A DNA stretch of 64,000 bases from Pseudoalteromonas shioyasakiensis (lineage in GTDB: Bacteria; Pseudomonadota; Gammaproteobacteria; Enterobacterales; Alteromonadaceae). The stretch covers positions 226,001 to 290,000 of the forward strand of contig NZ_CP077770.1 of assembly GCF_019134595.1 (NCBI RefSeq), written 5' to 3'. The notes below the pieces were generated by a model that made no database searches, was not told the origin of the DNA, and saw only the letters and a program-made list of their open reading frames with translations. Each line of letters begins with the position of its first letter. Positions within the stretch are counted from its first letter, which is position 1. The position numbers and the translations under genes are program-made. Below, in pieces: positions 28,241 to 35,836 of this stretch.

Positions 28241-28467
28241 ATTTCGAGCCTTTAGCTTGTTATTATAATATTTAGACAATTATTTCAGCATAGACCAGCA
28301 GGCTTAAAGTGCAATTGTGCATTAGTTTTTACAGCTAAGAATAATAATTTAGGCTGGGTCACCAAAGTATTATTCCAACTTGTTAGAAGATCGCGTATCG
28401 TAATTCGCATTCCAAAGGCCACGACAGAAAAACAACATGCAGTGGCTGAATTATCACAGGAGTTTTT

Positions 28468-29361
28468 ATGTTTAAAGTGACCACCCCACAAAGCAGTGAA
28501 GATTGGCAAGCGTATTATTCATTACGTTGGCAGGTTTTAAGAGCACCCTGGGGCGAGCCGCGTGGTTCTGAGCAAGATGACTTAGAGCAAGACGCAGAGC
28601 ACCGCTTTATCAAAAATAATGACGGCGAAGTATTAGGTGTAGCCCGCCTGCATTTTAATAATCATCAGCAAGCGCAAGTTCGTTATATGGCGGTCGCTGA
28701 AGGTAATCGTAACCAGCATATTGGTAGCCGTTTATTACATGAATTAGAAAAAATCGCATGGACTCAAGATGCCGACGAGCTGGTATTGTTTGCTCGTGAG
28801 CGAGCCCTTGATTTCTATAAGCGTCATGGCTACGAATTAAAAGAAAAAGCACACCTTGCCTATGACGATGTACAGCATTGGAAAATGGTAAAACAAAAAC
28901 CATCTGAGCCGGGTTGGTTCCGTCATCCAAACTGGACACAAGTACTGCAAAACACGTGGCGTGAGTCGATCCCTATCAGTGATGCGATGGGCATTAAAGT
29001 TGAAAGCTATACCGATTGGCAGTTTACTACCCGCGCTGATTTAGATGCGAACTTAAACCTTCATAACACTATGTTTGCGGGTTCGATTTATAGCTTAGCA
29101 ACCTTAACAGGGTGGGGCGCAACTTATCTAGCGCTTAAAGAAGCAGGCCTTGAAGGAAATATCGTGTTAGCTGATGCTAACATTAAATACCTTAAACCAC
29201 TGAATAACGACCCTCGTGGTAGTGTTGAGCTGGCTGGCTGTAAAGGCAAATTAGCTGATTTAGAAGACAGTGGCAAAGCAAGCTACCATGTGCCGGTAAA
29301 TGTATACGACGGTGATGTGTTAGTGGCAGAATTCGAAGGTCACTTCATCGTTAAAAAATAA
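28468..29361 (+). CDS. madA: Malonyl-ACP decarboxylase-like GNAT/hotdog fusion (MadA, YiiD family)
   Basis: A 297-residue two-domain protein. Residues 1-140 are a GNAT acetyltransferase domain (acetyl-CoA loop QVRYMAVAEGNRNQHIGSRL, then FYKRHGYE). Residues about 150-297 are a YiiD_C hotdog domain (DLDANLNLHNTMFAGSIYSL, IVLADANIKYLKP). In E. coli this architecture was shown to be malonyl-ACP decarboxylase, whose hotdog part makes acetyl-ACP to start fatty-acid synthesis without FabH. The GNAT role is unknown. The start is clear (CACAGGAGTTTTT before the ATG). Function assigned by architecture only. Confidence 0.82.
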   Translation: MFKVTTPQSSEDWQAYYSLRWQVLRAPWGEPRGSEQDDLEQDAEHRFIKNNDGEVLGVARLHFNNHQQAQVRYMAVAEGNRNQHIGSRLLHELEKIAWTQDADELVLFARERALDFYKRHGYELKEKAHLAYDDVQHWKMVKQKPSEPGWFRHPNWTQVLQNTWRESIPISDAMGIKVESYTDWQFTTRADLDANLNLHNTMFAGSIYSLATLTGWGATYLALKEAGLEGNIVLADANIKYLKPLNNDPRGSVELAGCKGKLADLEDSGKASYHVPVNVYDGDVLVAEFEGHFIVKK

Positions 29362-29370
29362 CGACTATTC

Positions 29371-29396
29371 AGAGCGAGCTAACTAAAGCTCGCTCT
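29371..29396 (+). terminator. Terminator-like hairpin between madA and pldA
   Basis: AGAGCGAGCT and AGCTCGCTCT around AACTAA. The T run after it is short (TTCTAAAG), so strength is uncertain; it could serve both convergent genes. Confidence 0.6.
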
Positions 29397-29398
29397 TC

Positions 29399-29442
29399 TA
29401 AAGCAAGTCAGTTAACTTAGCAGTTAAAGCAAGTCAGTTAAC
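29399..29442. repeat. Short direct repeat duplicating the 3' end of pldA
   Basis: An 18-bp sequence (TAAAGCAAGTCAGTTAAC) occurs at 29399-29416 and at 29425-29442, a 26-bp period. The second copy encodes the last residues and stop of pldA (LTDLL-stop on the minus strand); the first lies just past the stop. It looks like a small tandem duplication. Confidence 0.7.
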
Positions 29443-30461
29443 AGAATACCTACACCAAAACGTTCAATATCGGCGTTGTAATCAATCAAGCTCTCACCAT
29501 AACCATTAAAATATTGTGCGTAGCCACGTAATCGGCCCCAAAGAGGGAAAGACCAATCTAATTGGATTGCACCGCGGTTATCTGAATTTAAGTTATTACG
29601 GGTCATAAAGCTAAATTCATGCTCGTTGTAGCGGTATGCACCCGAGAACTCAAAGTAACCCATGTATTTGTAGATATCAGGGTTATCATCGCCACGCGCT
29701 TCTAATTCATCGTCTTTTTTATCTTCAGGAATGCGGTACCAAGGCTTAAAGCTAAATACAAAGCCATCTTTTTCCCATAGGAAATCGGCATAGATACGGT
29801 TCCACGAACGTGAATTAGGTTGGCTGCGGCCATTCGATTGATGTGAGGCACCAATTGCAATTGCCATTTCATCGCCCCAAAGCACATGCTCAGGATCAAG
29901 GTAGTTTACCCAGAATATCTCTGGTTCATAGTTTGTTTCACGAAACGGTGATGAAATATCTTTGTTATAAAACTGCCAATACGATTGCATGGTAAACGCA
30001 AAGAATACGCCCTGATCTTTATCTGAAAAGCCTTCGAAGATAGGCACTTTAATTGAAAGTTGATATTTCACTTCAAGGTTATCAAGTGGCTCGCCATCGA
30101 CTTCTTCAGCAAGATCTTTTAAACCATCAAAAGGACGTTCATTCGGGTTAGATACGTATGAAAGCGGTAATATGTAGTTACGCTTATGTGGGGTGATCAC
30201 ATTGCGGTTTTTCTTGCTTACTTCTTCACGGGCTTTACGTTTGTCTAAAGCGGTAAGTTTTTTACTCTCGTCTAAGTCAGAGCATTTTTTGCGAAGTTCT
30301 TCGAGTGTTTGTTTACCGTCACCGCCAATCGCTTCGTTCAAAATACACTGCTTTACGAGTTCTAGCGCGTCATCTTGTTCGTTAGTTTGTGGTTGTTCAG
30401 TTTGAGCAAATACAGGTACAGAAAATAAGCCAGCGGCTGCCAGCCAAATGCGCCATCCCAT
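29424..30461 (-). CDS. pldA: Outer-membrane phospholipase A (OMPLA)
   Basis: A 345-residue outer-membrane phospholipase A1. A signal peptide ends at VFA near residue 19. After a charged region (about 25-90), a 12-strand barrel is expected, with the catalytic motif ASHQSNGRSQPNSRSWNR, where the histidine and serine (H-x-S) and downstream asparagine match E. coli PldA H142/S144/N156. Barrel strands alternate to the C-terminus. The enzyme hydrolyses phospholipids that reach the outer leaflet and is activated by dimerisation with calcium. The N-terminal charged extension is longer than in E. coli. Confidence 0.93.
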   Translation of the reverse strand: MGWRIWLAAAGLFSVPVFAQTEQPQTNEQDDALELVKQCILNEAIGGDGKQTLEELRKKCSDLDESKKLTALDKRKAREEVSKKNRNVITPHKRNYILPLSYVSNPNERPFDGLKDLAEEVDGEPLDNLEVKYQLSIKVPIFEGFSDKDQGVFFAFTMQSYWQFYNKDISSPFRETNYEPEIFWVNYLDPEHVLWGDEMAIAIGASHQSNGRSQPNSRSWNRIYADFLWEKDGFVFSFKPWYRIPEDKKDDELEARGDDNPDIYKYMGYFEFSGAYRYNEHEFSFMTRNNLNSDNRGAIQLDWSFPLWGRLRGYAQYFNGYGESLIDYNADIERFGVGILLTDLL

Positions 30462-30557
30462 TGCGGTTCCCTTTCAGTAGACTTGTAAGTAGGTATAATT
30501 ATAACGATTTTTACATAAGTAACCGTGAACTTGTACTGAATTGTTGAAATTTTAGGT

Positions 30558-30590
30558 AAAAAGAGAGCCCCAAGCTAAGCTTGGAGCCCT
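30558..30590 (-). terminator. Rho-independent terminator of the lysine-riboswitch operon
   Basis: Minus strand RNA: AGGGCTCCAAGC and GCTTGGGGCTCT around TTA (with G-U pairs), followed by CTTTTTACC. It lies about 60 bp past the last gene of the dapA operon. Confidence 0.8.
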
Positions 30591-30647
30591 GCTGTAACGG
30601 CCTAAGGGCATAAGCCGTCGACTCTCACGCAATGAGAAGGGATGAGC

Positions 30648-31766
30648 TTATAGCTCAAATACGTTGGTAAAAAACTTATAAAGTTCAGTACCTTGATTCA
30701 CGCTTGCTGAAGCAAAATGTAAAATAGCAATGGCGTCTTTATCAAAACTTAATGTTTGTAGAGGCTGCTCAGAAAGGTAGCGCTCCATTCTTAAAATATG
30801 GGCAATGGGCTCGCCAGCTTTAATATGGCCGCCTAGTGGGGCAAGATATTCAACCATGCCACCCATAGGTGCGTAGTAAGCTATATAATCTTCAAGCATG
30901 CAGGCATAACGTGTCATCGCTTTTGGTTGATACGCAGCATCAACTAATACTTCTTTGTGATTGAGGTAACTTAAAATGCTATTTGCATCTTCAAGAGCCG
31001 CACTTAAATCGATTTTTTCTTGGCTACCTAGCTCAACAGTGAATGCTTCTACTTGAACAGCGAATTCACGGCCTTGTTTGCCAAGCTCTTCAGATAGTGA
31101 CCACCATGGGCAGAAACTCGCTTCATCCATCGCGCCATCAAAATCACTTGGGATCAATAACACATGTTCGATGTTGAAGTAGCTGGCGCTATCTTTGGCG
31201 TATTCAGGGCAATATAAGTGCTTACTTGAGATAGGCCCTGTGTGAAGGTCTAAAACAATATCAGCCTGATGGGCAAGCGTTTGCAAGTTAAGCGCAATAC
31301 GTTTACCCGTTGTTAAGCTGTAATCAGGGCCCGTTAATTGACTGTCGATGTCAGCAACGAGTGCCTGTTTAAATGCAGCTTTAAGGGTCGCATCATCACT
31401 GTCTTTATGCTGTTCAGCAACTTGTGATGGTAACGCTTTATTAAAGCGGTACATGCGGTTCCAGTTGGTGCCAGTAATTGGATCGAAGCGACCTAAAGTA
31501 AACTCACCTGATTTTTGGTTGCAACCAATAGGATTAGCATAAGGCACTAGGGTAATATCGCCACGCAGCTTGAGTGATTTTAGCTGCTCAAGCAATTGAT
31601 AAATTACTGCATTACCTTGTACTTCAGCGCCGTGCATATTGGCTTGTATATACACGTTAGGGCCTGTGCCATTGCCTTTTAAGCGATACACTGGGATTGT
31701 CAGTGGTAGGCCGTTGGCAATCTCGCCAACCACAATATTCTCTTGGCTGATTAATTCTTTACTCAT
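30648..31766 (-). CDS. M14-family deacylase (succinylglutamate desuccinylase/aspartoacylase type)
   Basis: A 372-residue zinc deacylase, last gene of the lysine-riboswitch operon. Zinc ligands appear as H45 and E48 in NMHGAE and H175 in LDLHTG; the catalytic glutamate is E245 in FTVELGS. The carboxy-terminal part (about 285-372) is a beta-rich domain with a biotinyl-like GGMVEYLAPLGGHIKAGEPI hairpin, as in related aspartoacylase-like proteins. Family members remove succinyl or acetyl groups from amino acids. It follows the decarboxylase after 5 bp. I infer that it removes the succinyl group put on by DapD, in place of or beside the M20 enzyme DapE. Confidence 0.82.
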   Translation of the reverse strand: MSKELISQENIVVGEIANGLPLTIPVYRLKGNGTGPNVYIQANMHGAEVQGNAVIYQLLEQLKSLKLRGDITLVPYANPIGCNQKSGEFTLGRFDPITGTNWNRMYRFNKALPSQVAEQHKDSDDATLKAAFKQALVADIDSQLTGPDYSLTTGKRIALNLQTLAHQADIVLDLHTGPISSKHLYCPEYAKDSASYFNIEHVLLIPSDFDGAMDEASFCPWWSLSEELGKQGREFAVQVEAFTVELGSQEKIDLSAALEDANSILSYLNHKEVLVDAAYQPKAMTRYACMLEDYIAYYAPMGGMVEYLAPLGGHIKAGEPIAHILRMERYLSEQPLQTLSFDKDAIAILHFASASVNQGTELYKFFTNVFEL

Positions 31767-31771
31767 GGCGA

Positions 31772-32977
31772 TTACCTTAAATAATAGCTGGCATCTTCAG
31801 CGCTACGAATGCACTCAATATTGCCTTGTTCAAGGATATATTCAGCCGCTAATTCGTGGCATAAAAAGTACGGCATACTTTCGGTAAAGCCGTATGCACC
31901 ACATTGGCTGAATAGCAACCAGTCTTGCTCATTTAAATCGCTTGCTAAGTGATGCTCACCTAAGCAATCAAGGGCGGTGCAAAGTGGGCCGTATAAAGTC
32001 ATTGCCGCAGGCTCAGCCGTCGATTCGCGAAGTAAGGCCGCAGGGAAATCTTGGCTTGTTACAGCAGGGCGAAGTAAATGGTTAATGCCGCCTGATAAAA
32101 TCACCTGTTGTTGATTGTAATTCTCTTTGCGCTCAACAACCGGTGTTGCGTAATGCCCGCATTCGCCCACCGCATAGCGGCCAAGTTCCATCCAAAGCTC
32201 TTTGACACCAGCATCCGCTTTAATGCTCGCGAGTGTCTCGATAAGTGCAGACCAATCAAGTCGGTTAGCATCTTGAGTATAAGGAATGCCTAAGCCACCT
32301 CCTAAATCGAGAATATTAAGGTTAATATTTAATGAGCTTGCTAGCTGTTGTAATGGATCAATCATCGCGCGCCATAGCTCGGCGAGTTTGTCAGTGCTCA
32401 GCATATTGCCCCATTGGAAAATATGCAGACCATCAAAGCTAAGAGCAGGGTAATCACTTGTAGTGAGTACTTGCCACTCATCACAGCCTAAACCAAAAGG
32501 AGTGAGGCTATCGCCGCCGAGAGGGTTCTTTTCGCTGTCTGGCCAACGAAGTTGTACACGCAATAGAACTTGCAGCTGACAATTTGCTTTTGTTGCTTGT
32601 TCGTTTAACCAGCGAACTTGGTTAATGCTCTCGGCCACAAAAGTACGTACGCCGCGAGCAATGAAATGTGAAATTTGTTTAGGACTCTTTGCAGGCCCTG
32701 TGTTGAGCACGCGCTCGCTATCGATGCCTTGAGCAAGTACTTGCTCAAGTTCACCTTTACTTGCAACATCAAAATTAAACCCTGCGCTGTCTAAACATTG
32801 AATAATGCGAGACAGTGGGTTGGCCTTAACGGCATACCAAAGTTTCACATCGGTTTGCGCAGTCAGTTGATTTAAATGTGCAGTTAATTTATCTAAATCA
32901 TAGATAAAAAATGGCGTATCAAGATGCGTTGATACTTGTTCAACTGCTTGCTTGATGGGCGTGCTCAAAAAGCTCAT
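31772..32977 (-). CDS. LysA-like type III PLP decarboxylase, divergent
   Basis: A 401-residue fold-III PLP decarboxylase. K51 in WYAVKANPL forms the internal aldimine. Other fold-III marks are DVASKGELEQ, GLHIFQWG, the phosphate-binding LDLGGGLGIPY and MELGRYAV. Two LysA motifs differ: EPGR is MELGR, and the substrate-binding CES-x-D block is GPLCTALDCLG. That variant is reminiscent of acyl-carrier or siderophore decarboxylases (BtrK/PvsE group), so the natural substrate may not be free diaminopimelate. The start codon overlaps the dapD stop by one base (TAATG). Third gene of the riboswitch operon. Confidence 0.8.
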   Translation of the reverse strand: MSFLSTPIKQAVEQVSTHLDTPFFIYDLDKLTAHLNQLTAQTDVKLWYAVKANPLSRIIQCLDSAGFNFDVASKGELEQVLAQGIDSERVLNTGPAKSPKQISHFIARGVRTFVAESINQVRWLNEQATKANCQLQVLLRVQLRWPDSEKNPLGGDSLTPFGLGCDEWQVLTTSDYPALSFDGLHIFQWGNMLSTDKLAELWRAMIDPLQQLASSLNINLNILDLGGGLGIPYTQDANRLDWSALIETLASIKADAGVKELWMELGRYAVGECGHYATPVVERKENYNQQQVILSGGINHLLRPAVTSQDFPAALLRESTAEPAAMTLYGPLCTALDCLGEHHLASDLNEQDWLLFSQCGAYGFTESMPYFLCHELAAEYILEQGNIECIRSAEDASYYLR

Positions 32978-33717
32978 TAACGTAAAACCTCTTCTAACAG
33001 TAATGATGCATCGCTTTGTTCATCACGGTATTTCACGATCAGTGCACAAGACATGCTAAGACCTTGTTCACGAGCCCATGCATTTGAAGCAGGTCGAGAG
33101 CCTGGGATCACAATCGCGTTTTCTGGGATGGCTTCACCTTTGTCTAGCTGGCGTTCGTTAACGCAATCGTAGACAGGAATAGTTGCAGATAAACGAACAC
33201 CTGGCGCAAGTACAGCGCCTTTTTTCACAACCACACCTTCAACAATAACGCAGCCAGCGCCGATGAATGCATCGTCTTCAATAACTACAGGGCTGGCACC
33301 AATTGGCTCAAGTACGCCACCTAATTGTACTGCAGCACTTAGGTGAACATTTTTACCCACTTGTGCGCACGACCCCACTAATGCGTGGCTGTCGACCATC
33401 GTACCTTCGTCGATGAACGCGCCAATATTCACATATGCAGGTGGCATGATAATGGTGCCTTTAGCAACGTGTGCACCACGGCGAACACTACTACCACCGG
33501 GTACCATACGCACGCCTGCATCGGCTGCAAAGCCTTGTGGTGCTAAGTTGTGCTTATCAACAAAACCACCAGGGAATTCAGTATTTGTGCCATTTTTAAA
33601 GGCTTCTAAAATGCCTTGTTTAACTTCAACATTGGCGTGCCAGTTGCCGCTCTCGTCTTGTGTTGCTGCGCGAACTGCGCCTGATTCTAAGTTGTTTAAT
33701 AATTCTAACCAGCTCAT
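32977..33717 (-). CDS. dapD: Tetrahydrodipicolinate N-succinyltransferase
   Basis: A 246-residue left-handed beta-helix acyltransferase that puts succinyl from succinyl-CoA on tetrahydrodipicolinate in lysine/DAP synthesis. Hexapeptide turns are clear: IIMPPAYVNIGAFIDEGTMVDSHA-type pattern, GSCAQVGKNVHLS, GGVLEPIGASPVVIEDDAFIG. It lacks about 30 N-terminal residues found in E. coli DapD (274), though the catalytic core is intact. I chose the ATG at 33717 (MSWLELL); the frame extends eight codons upstream. It lies 14 bp after dapA and overlaps the decarboxylase start. Confidence 0.9.
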   Translation of the reverse strand: MSWLELLNNLESGAVRAATQDESGNWHANVEVKQGILEAFKNGTNTEFPGGFVDKHNLAPQGFAADAGVRMVPGGSSVRRGAHVAKGTIIMPPAYVNIGAFIDEGTMVDSHALVGSCAQVGKNVHLSAAVQLGGVLEPIGASPVVIEDDAFIGAGCVIVEGVVVKKGAVLAPGVRLSATIPVYDCVNERQLDKGEAIPENAIVIPGSRPASNAWAREQGLSMSCALIVKYRDEQSDASLLLEEVLR

Positions 33718-33731
33718 GATAAAACCTGTTT

Positions 33732-34616
33732 TTAGTTCCAAGATAAAATTGTGTTGTTTGCGTGGGTGATGCAGTCTATTTGCTCAAGCTCTAAATGCGT
33801 AAGCGGCGGACGTAAATGTGGGGTATTTATTTTACCTTGCAGGTGCATCAGTACTTTTACGGGGATTGGATTTGCCACAGTGAATAAACTTTGGATTGCT
33901 TGCGACCAATCGGTGAATAGATTTGGGTATTGACCACTTAAACTACGTTTAACAAACTCATGGGTTTGACTCGGCCAAGCATTTGCGGCAACAGAAACTA
34001 GACCCTTTGCACCAGCTTGAGCAAAATACGGCATAAGTGCATCATCGCCACTGAAAATAGCCAGAGTTGGTGATGCCGTTCTAAAACCTTCAAATTTGCT
34101 AATGTCGCCACTGGCTTCTTTTAAAGCCCAAAGATTTTTGTGCTCAGCAAGGTTTTTGATCACCTGCGGTGAAATCTCAACTGCGCTGCGTCCTGGTACG
34201 TTATACAACATACAAGGGTGATGGCTTGCGTTTAGTAGGCTTTCAAACCAATGTGTTTGGCCAACAACGCCAGGTTTTGCATACAGAGGTGAACCTAACA
34301 GGTAGCCATGAATAGGTAGTTGGTTGCAGTATTCAACCCAAGCAACTTGTTGCTTAAGGTTCATGCCGCCCACAGCAACCATGAGTGGTACAGTTGGTGC
34401 TAATTGGCAAACATGCTCAACAATGGCTTGTTGCTCTTTGAGTGAAAGCGCTAGTCCTTCACCGGTACTGCCAAGCAATAAAATGCCATTATTAGCATCT
34501 TGCTGCTCCGCAACCAGTTGTTCAAGGGTCGTGTAATCGACCTCGCCAGATTCAGAAAATGGCGTGACAAGCGCTGTCCATAATGGATAGTCGTTTAAAT
34601 CAAAATTGTTGATCAT
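33732..34616 (-). CDS. dapA: 4-hydroxy-tetrahydrodipicolinate synthase
   Basis: The 294-residue enzyme condenses pyruvate with aspartate semialdehyde, the first step of the lysine branch. Key residues are seen: GSTGEG, the conserved tyrosine in MLYNVPGRSAV, and the Schiff-base lysine in WALKEASGD. The LFSGDDALM loop also fits the family. Length matches DapA (about 292). First gene of the operon dapA-dapD-decarboxylase-M14 deacylase and directly downstream of a lysine riboswitch, which gives feedback control by lysine. Confidence 0.94.
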   Translation of the reverse strand: MINNFDLNDYPLWTALVTPFSESGEVDYTTLEQLVAEQQDANNGILLLGSTGEGLALSLKEQQAIVEHVCQLAPTVPLMVAVGGMNLKQQVAWVEYCNQLPIHGYLLGSPLYAKPGVVGQTHWFESLLNASHHPCMLYNVPGRSAVEISPQVIKNLAEHKNLWALKEASGDISKFEGFRTASPTLAIFSGDDALMPYFAQAGAKGLVSVAANAWPSQTHEFVKRSLSGQYPNLFTDWSQAIQSLFTVANPIPVKVLMHLQGKINTPHLRPPLTHLELEQIDCITHANNTILSWN

Positions 34617-34719
34617 CTCTCACGAACTTATAAGGTATTCGAAGAGTTTATGCGGGAGCAATTGAATGGAGCCGCATGTCGTCATTCGAACAAGGTATAA
34701 TTCGAAGAGCGAATGGGCT

Positions 34720-34750
34720 TAAAATAATAAAGGCGCAATGGCCTTATTAT
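34720..34750 (-). terminator. Riboswitch expression-platform terminator
   Basis: Minus strand: ATAATAAGGC, loop CATTGC, then GCCTTTATTAT with one bulge, followed by TTTTAAG. It sits immediately after the lysine aptamer and about 105 bp before dapA, where a lysine-dependent stop would be placed. Confidence 0.75.
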
Positions 34751-34756
34751 ACTAAG

Positions 34757-34947
34757 ACCAGAAGCTCTCCACCAAACTAATCAATAGCGTTTTGCTATTG
34801 TTGGTGACAGTCGCTGGGATTCAGCCCAGTCGCCCGAAATAAGCACCTCACAAACGGTGTTACTTCTCGGCGTTAATTCCCCTCACGTATGATCAACAGA
34901 GTCTGTGCTCCTCCCATACGCTACCTGAATAACGCACCTCTTCCAGC
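34757..34947 (-). ncRNA. Lysine riboswitch (L-box) aptamer
   Basis: Read on the minus strand, the conserved blocks occur in order: GGAAGAGGTGCG (P1 and the first core), GGAGGAGCACAG, TGAGGGGAATTAACGCCGAG, the loop GGGCTGAATCCCAGCGACTG, TGTCACCAACA and GGTGGAGAGCTTCTGG. The first and last blocks pair as P1 (CTGGAAG with CTTCTGG). This is the classic lysine aptamer seen before E. coli lysC. It controls dapA and the three genes behind it. Confidence 0.95.
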
Positions 34948-35004
34948 CCTTTATGCTCGCTTTATAGCTTAAAGCCAACATAGTTAAATAGGGTATCAGC
35001 GGCG

Positions 35005-35034
35005 ATTAAAGCATTTTAGCCATCTAGGTGTCAA
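35005..35034 (-). promoter_or_regulatory. Probable sigma-70 promoter of the riboswitch operon
   Basis: Minus strand: TTGACA, 18 bp, TTTAAT. A perfect -35 and a five-of-six -10, about 60 bp upstream of the aptamer. It lies just upstream of the divergent glycosylase gene. Confidence 0.65.
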
Positions 35035-35132
35035 GGCGGAGTATTCGTTTTTTTAGTGACCGATTTTGCAACATGGTTACGTATAAGCGTGTTTTTAGTA
35101 CACTAGTATTACCCAGACGAATTGGAAGAAGA

Positions 35133-35828
35133 ATGGAAAAGTTTAACGATATCTATCAGCGAGCTGTCACCCGTAAGGGCAGTGAAGAAATGCTGCTTGC
35201 ACTGCTTTCTGACCCGCTTGATAGCGCTGACATTGCCAAAATGCATGACGATTTATGGTTAGAAGAGTTTACACGTAAAGTATTTCAAAGCGGCTTTTAT
35301 TGGTCCGTAATCAATAATAAGTGGGCTGGTTTCCGTGATGTGTTTTGGGATTTCAGTGTAGAAAAATTGTTGATGATGCCACCAGATATGCTTGAGCAAA
35401 AAGCCAGTGATGAGCGAATTGTTCGTAATTTTAAAAAAGTACAAACGATCCCAGAAAATGCGTACATGATCCACGAAGTTGCCGAGAAACATGGCAGTTT
35501 TAGCCAATTTATTGCAGATTGGCCAACTGACAATATTATTGGTTTGTGGGCCTATCTTAAAAAGCATGGTGCGCGTTTAGGGGGAAATACTGGCCCGTAC
35601 GCTTTGCGAGCGCTTGGTAAAGATACTTTTTTGCTTTCTCGGGATGTAGAAGCCTACTTGCGTGCCCATGAGTTGATTGATGGAGGCTTACAAACTAAAA
35701 AGTCATTACAGGCGGCGCAAGATTTCTTCAATGAATTACAACAGCAAAGTGGCTACAGCCTGCAGGCACTTAGTCAGCTTGTAGCTTATGGTGTAGGCGA
35801 TAATCGTGTAGGTGTCGCAACACGTTAA
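35133..35828 (+). CDS. DNA-3-methyladenine glycosylase I-like protein (Tag family), divergent
   Basis: A 231-residue HhH-type glycosylase relative. LEEFTRKVFQSGFYWSVINN aligns with the Tag helix that holds the catalytic glutamate, and GARLGGNTGPYALRALGKDT with the helix-hairpin-helix and loop region. True Tag enzymes bind zinc through Cys4, His17, His175 and Cys179. This protein has no cysteine at all, so the zinc clasp is absent and the substrate range may differ. I chose the ATG at 35133, preceded by GGAAGAAG; the frame continues open upstream across the riboswitch promoter but looks non-coding. selO follows after 8 bp. Confidence 0.75.
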   Translation: MEKFNDIYQRAVTRKGSEEMLLALLSDPLDSADIAKMHDDLWLEEFTRKVFQSGFYWSVINNKWAGFRDVFWDFSVEKLLMMPPDMLEQKASDERIVRNFKKVQTIPENAYMIHEVAEKHGSFSQFIADWPTDNIIGLWAYLKKHGARLGGNTGPYALRALGKDTFLLSRDVEAYLRAHELIDGGLQTKKSLQAAQDFFNELQQQSGYSLQALSQLVAYGVGDNRVGVATR

Positions 35829-35836
35829 GGACAGTT

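Noticed and set aside
34757..34947. Possible small gene or tRNA-like fold in the dapA leader
   Set aside because: The conserved blocks and P1 pairing fit a lysine riboswitch; no tRNA arms or CCA end are present.
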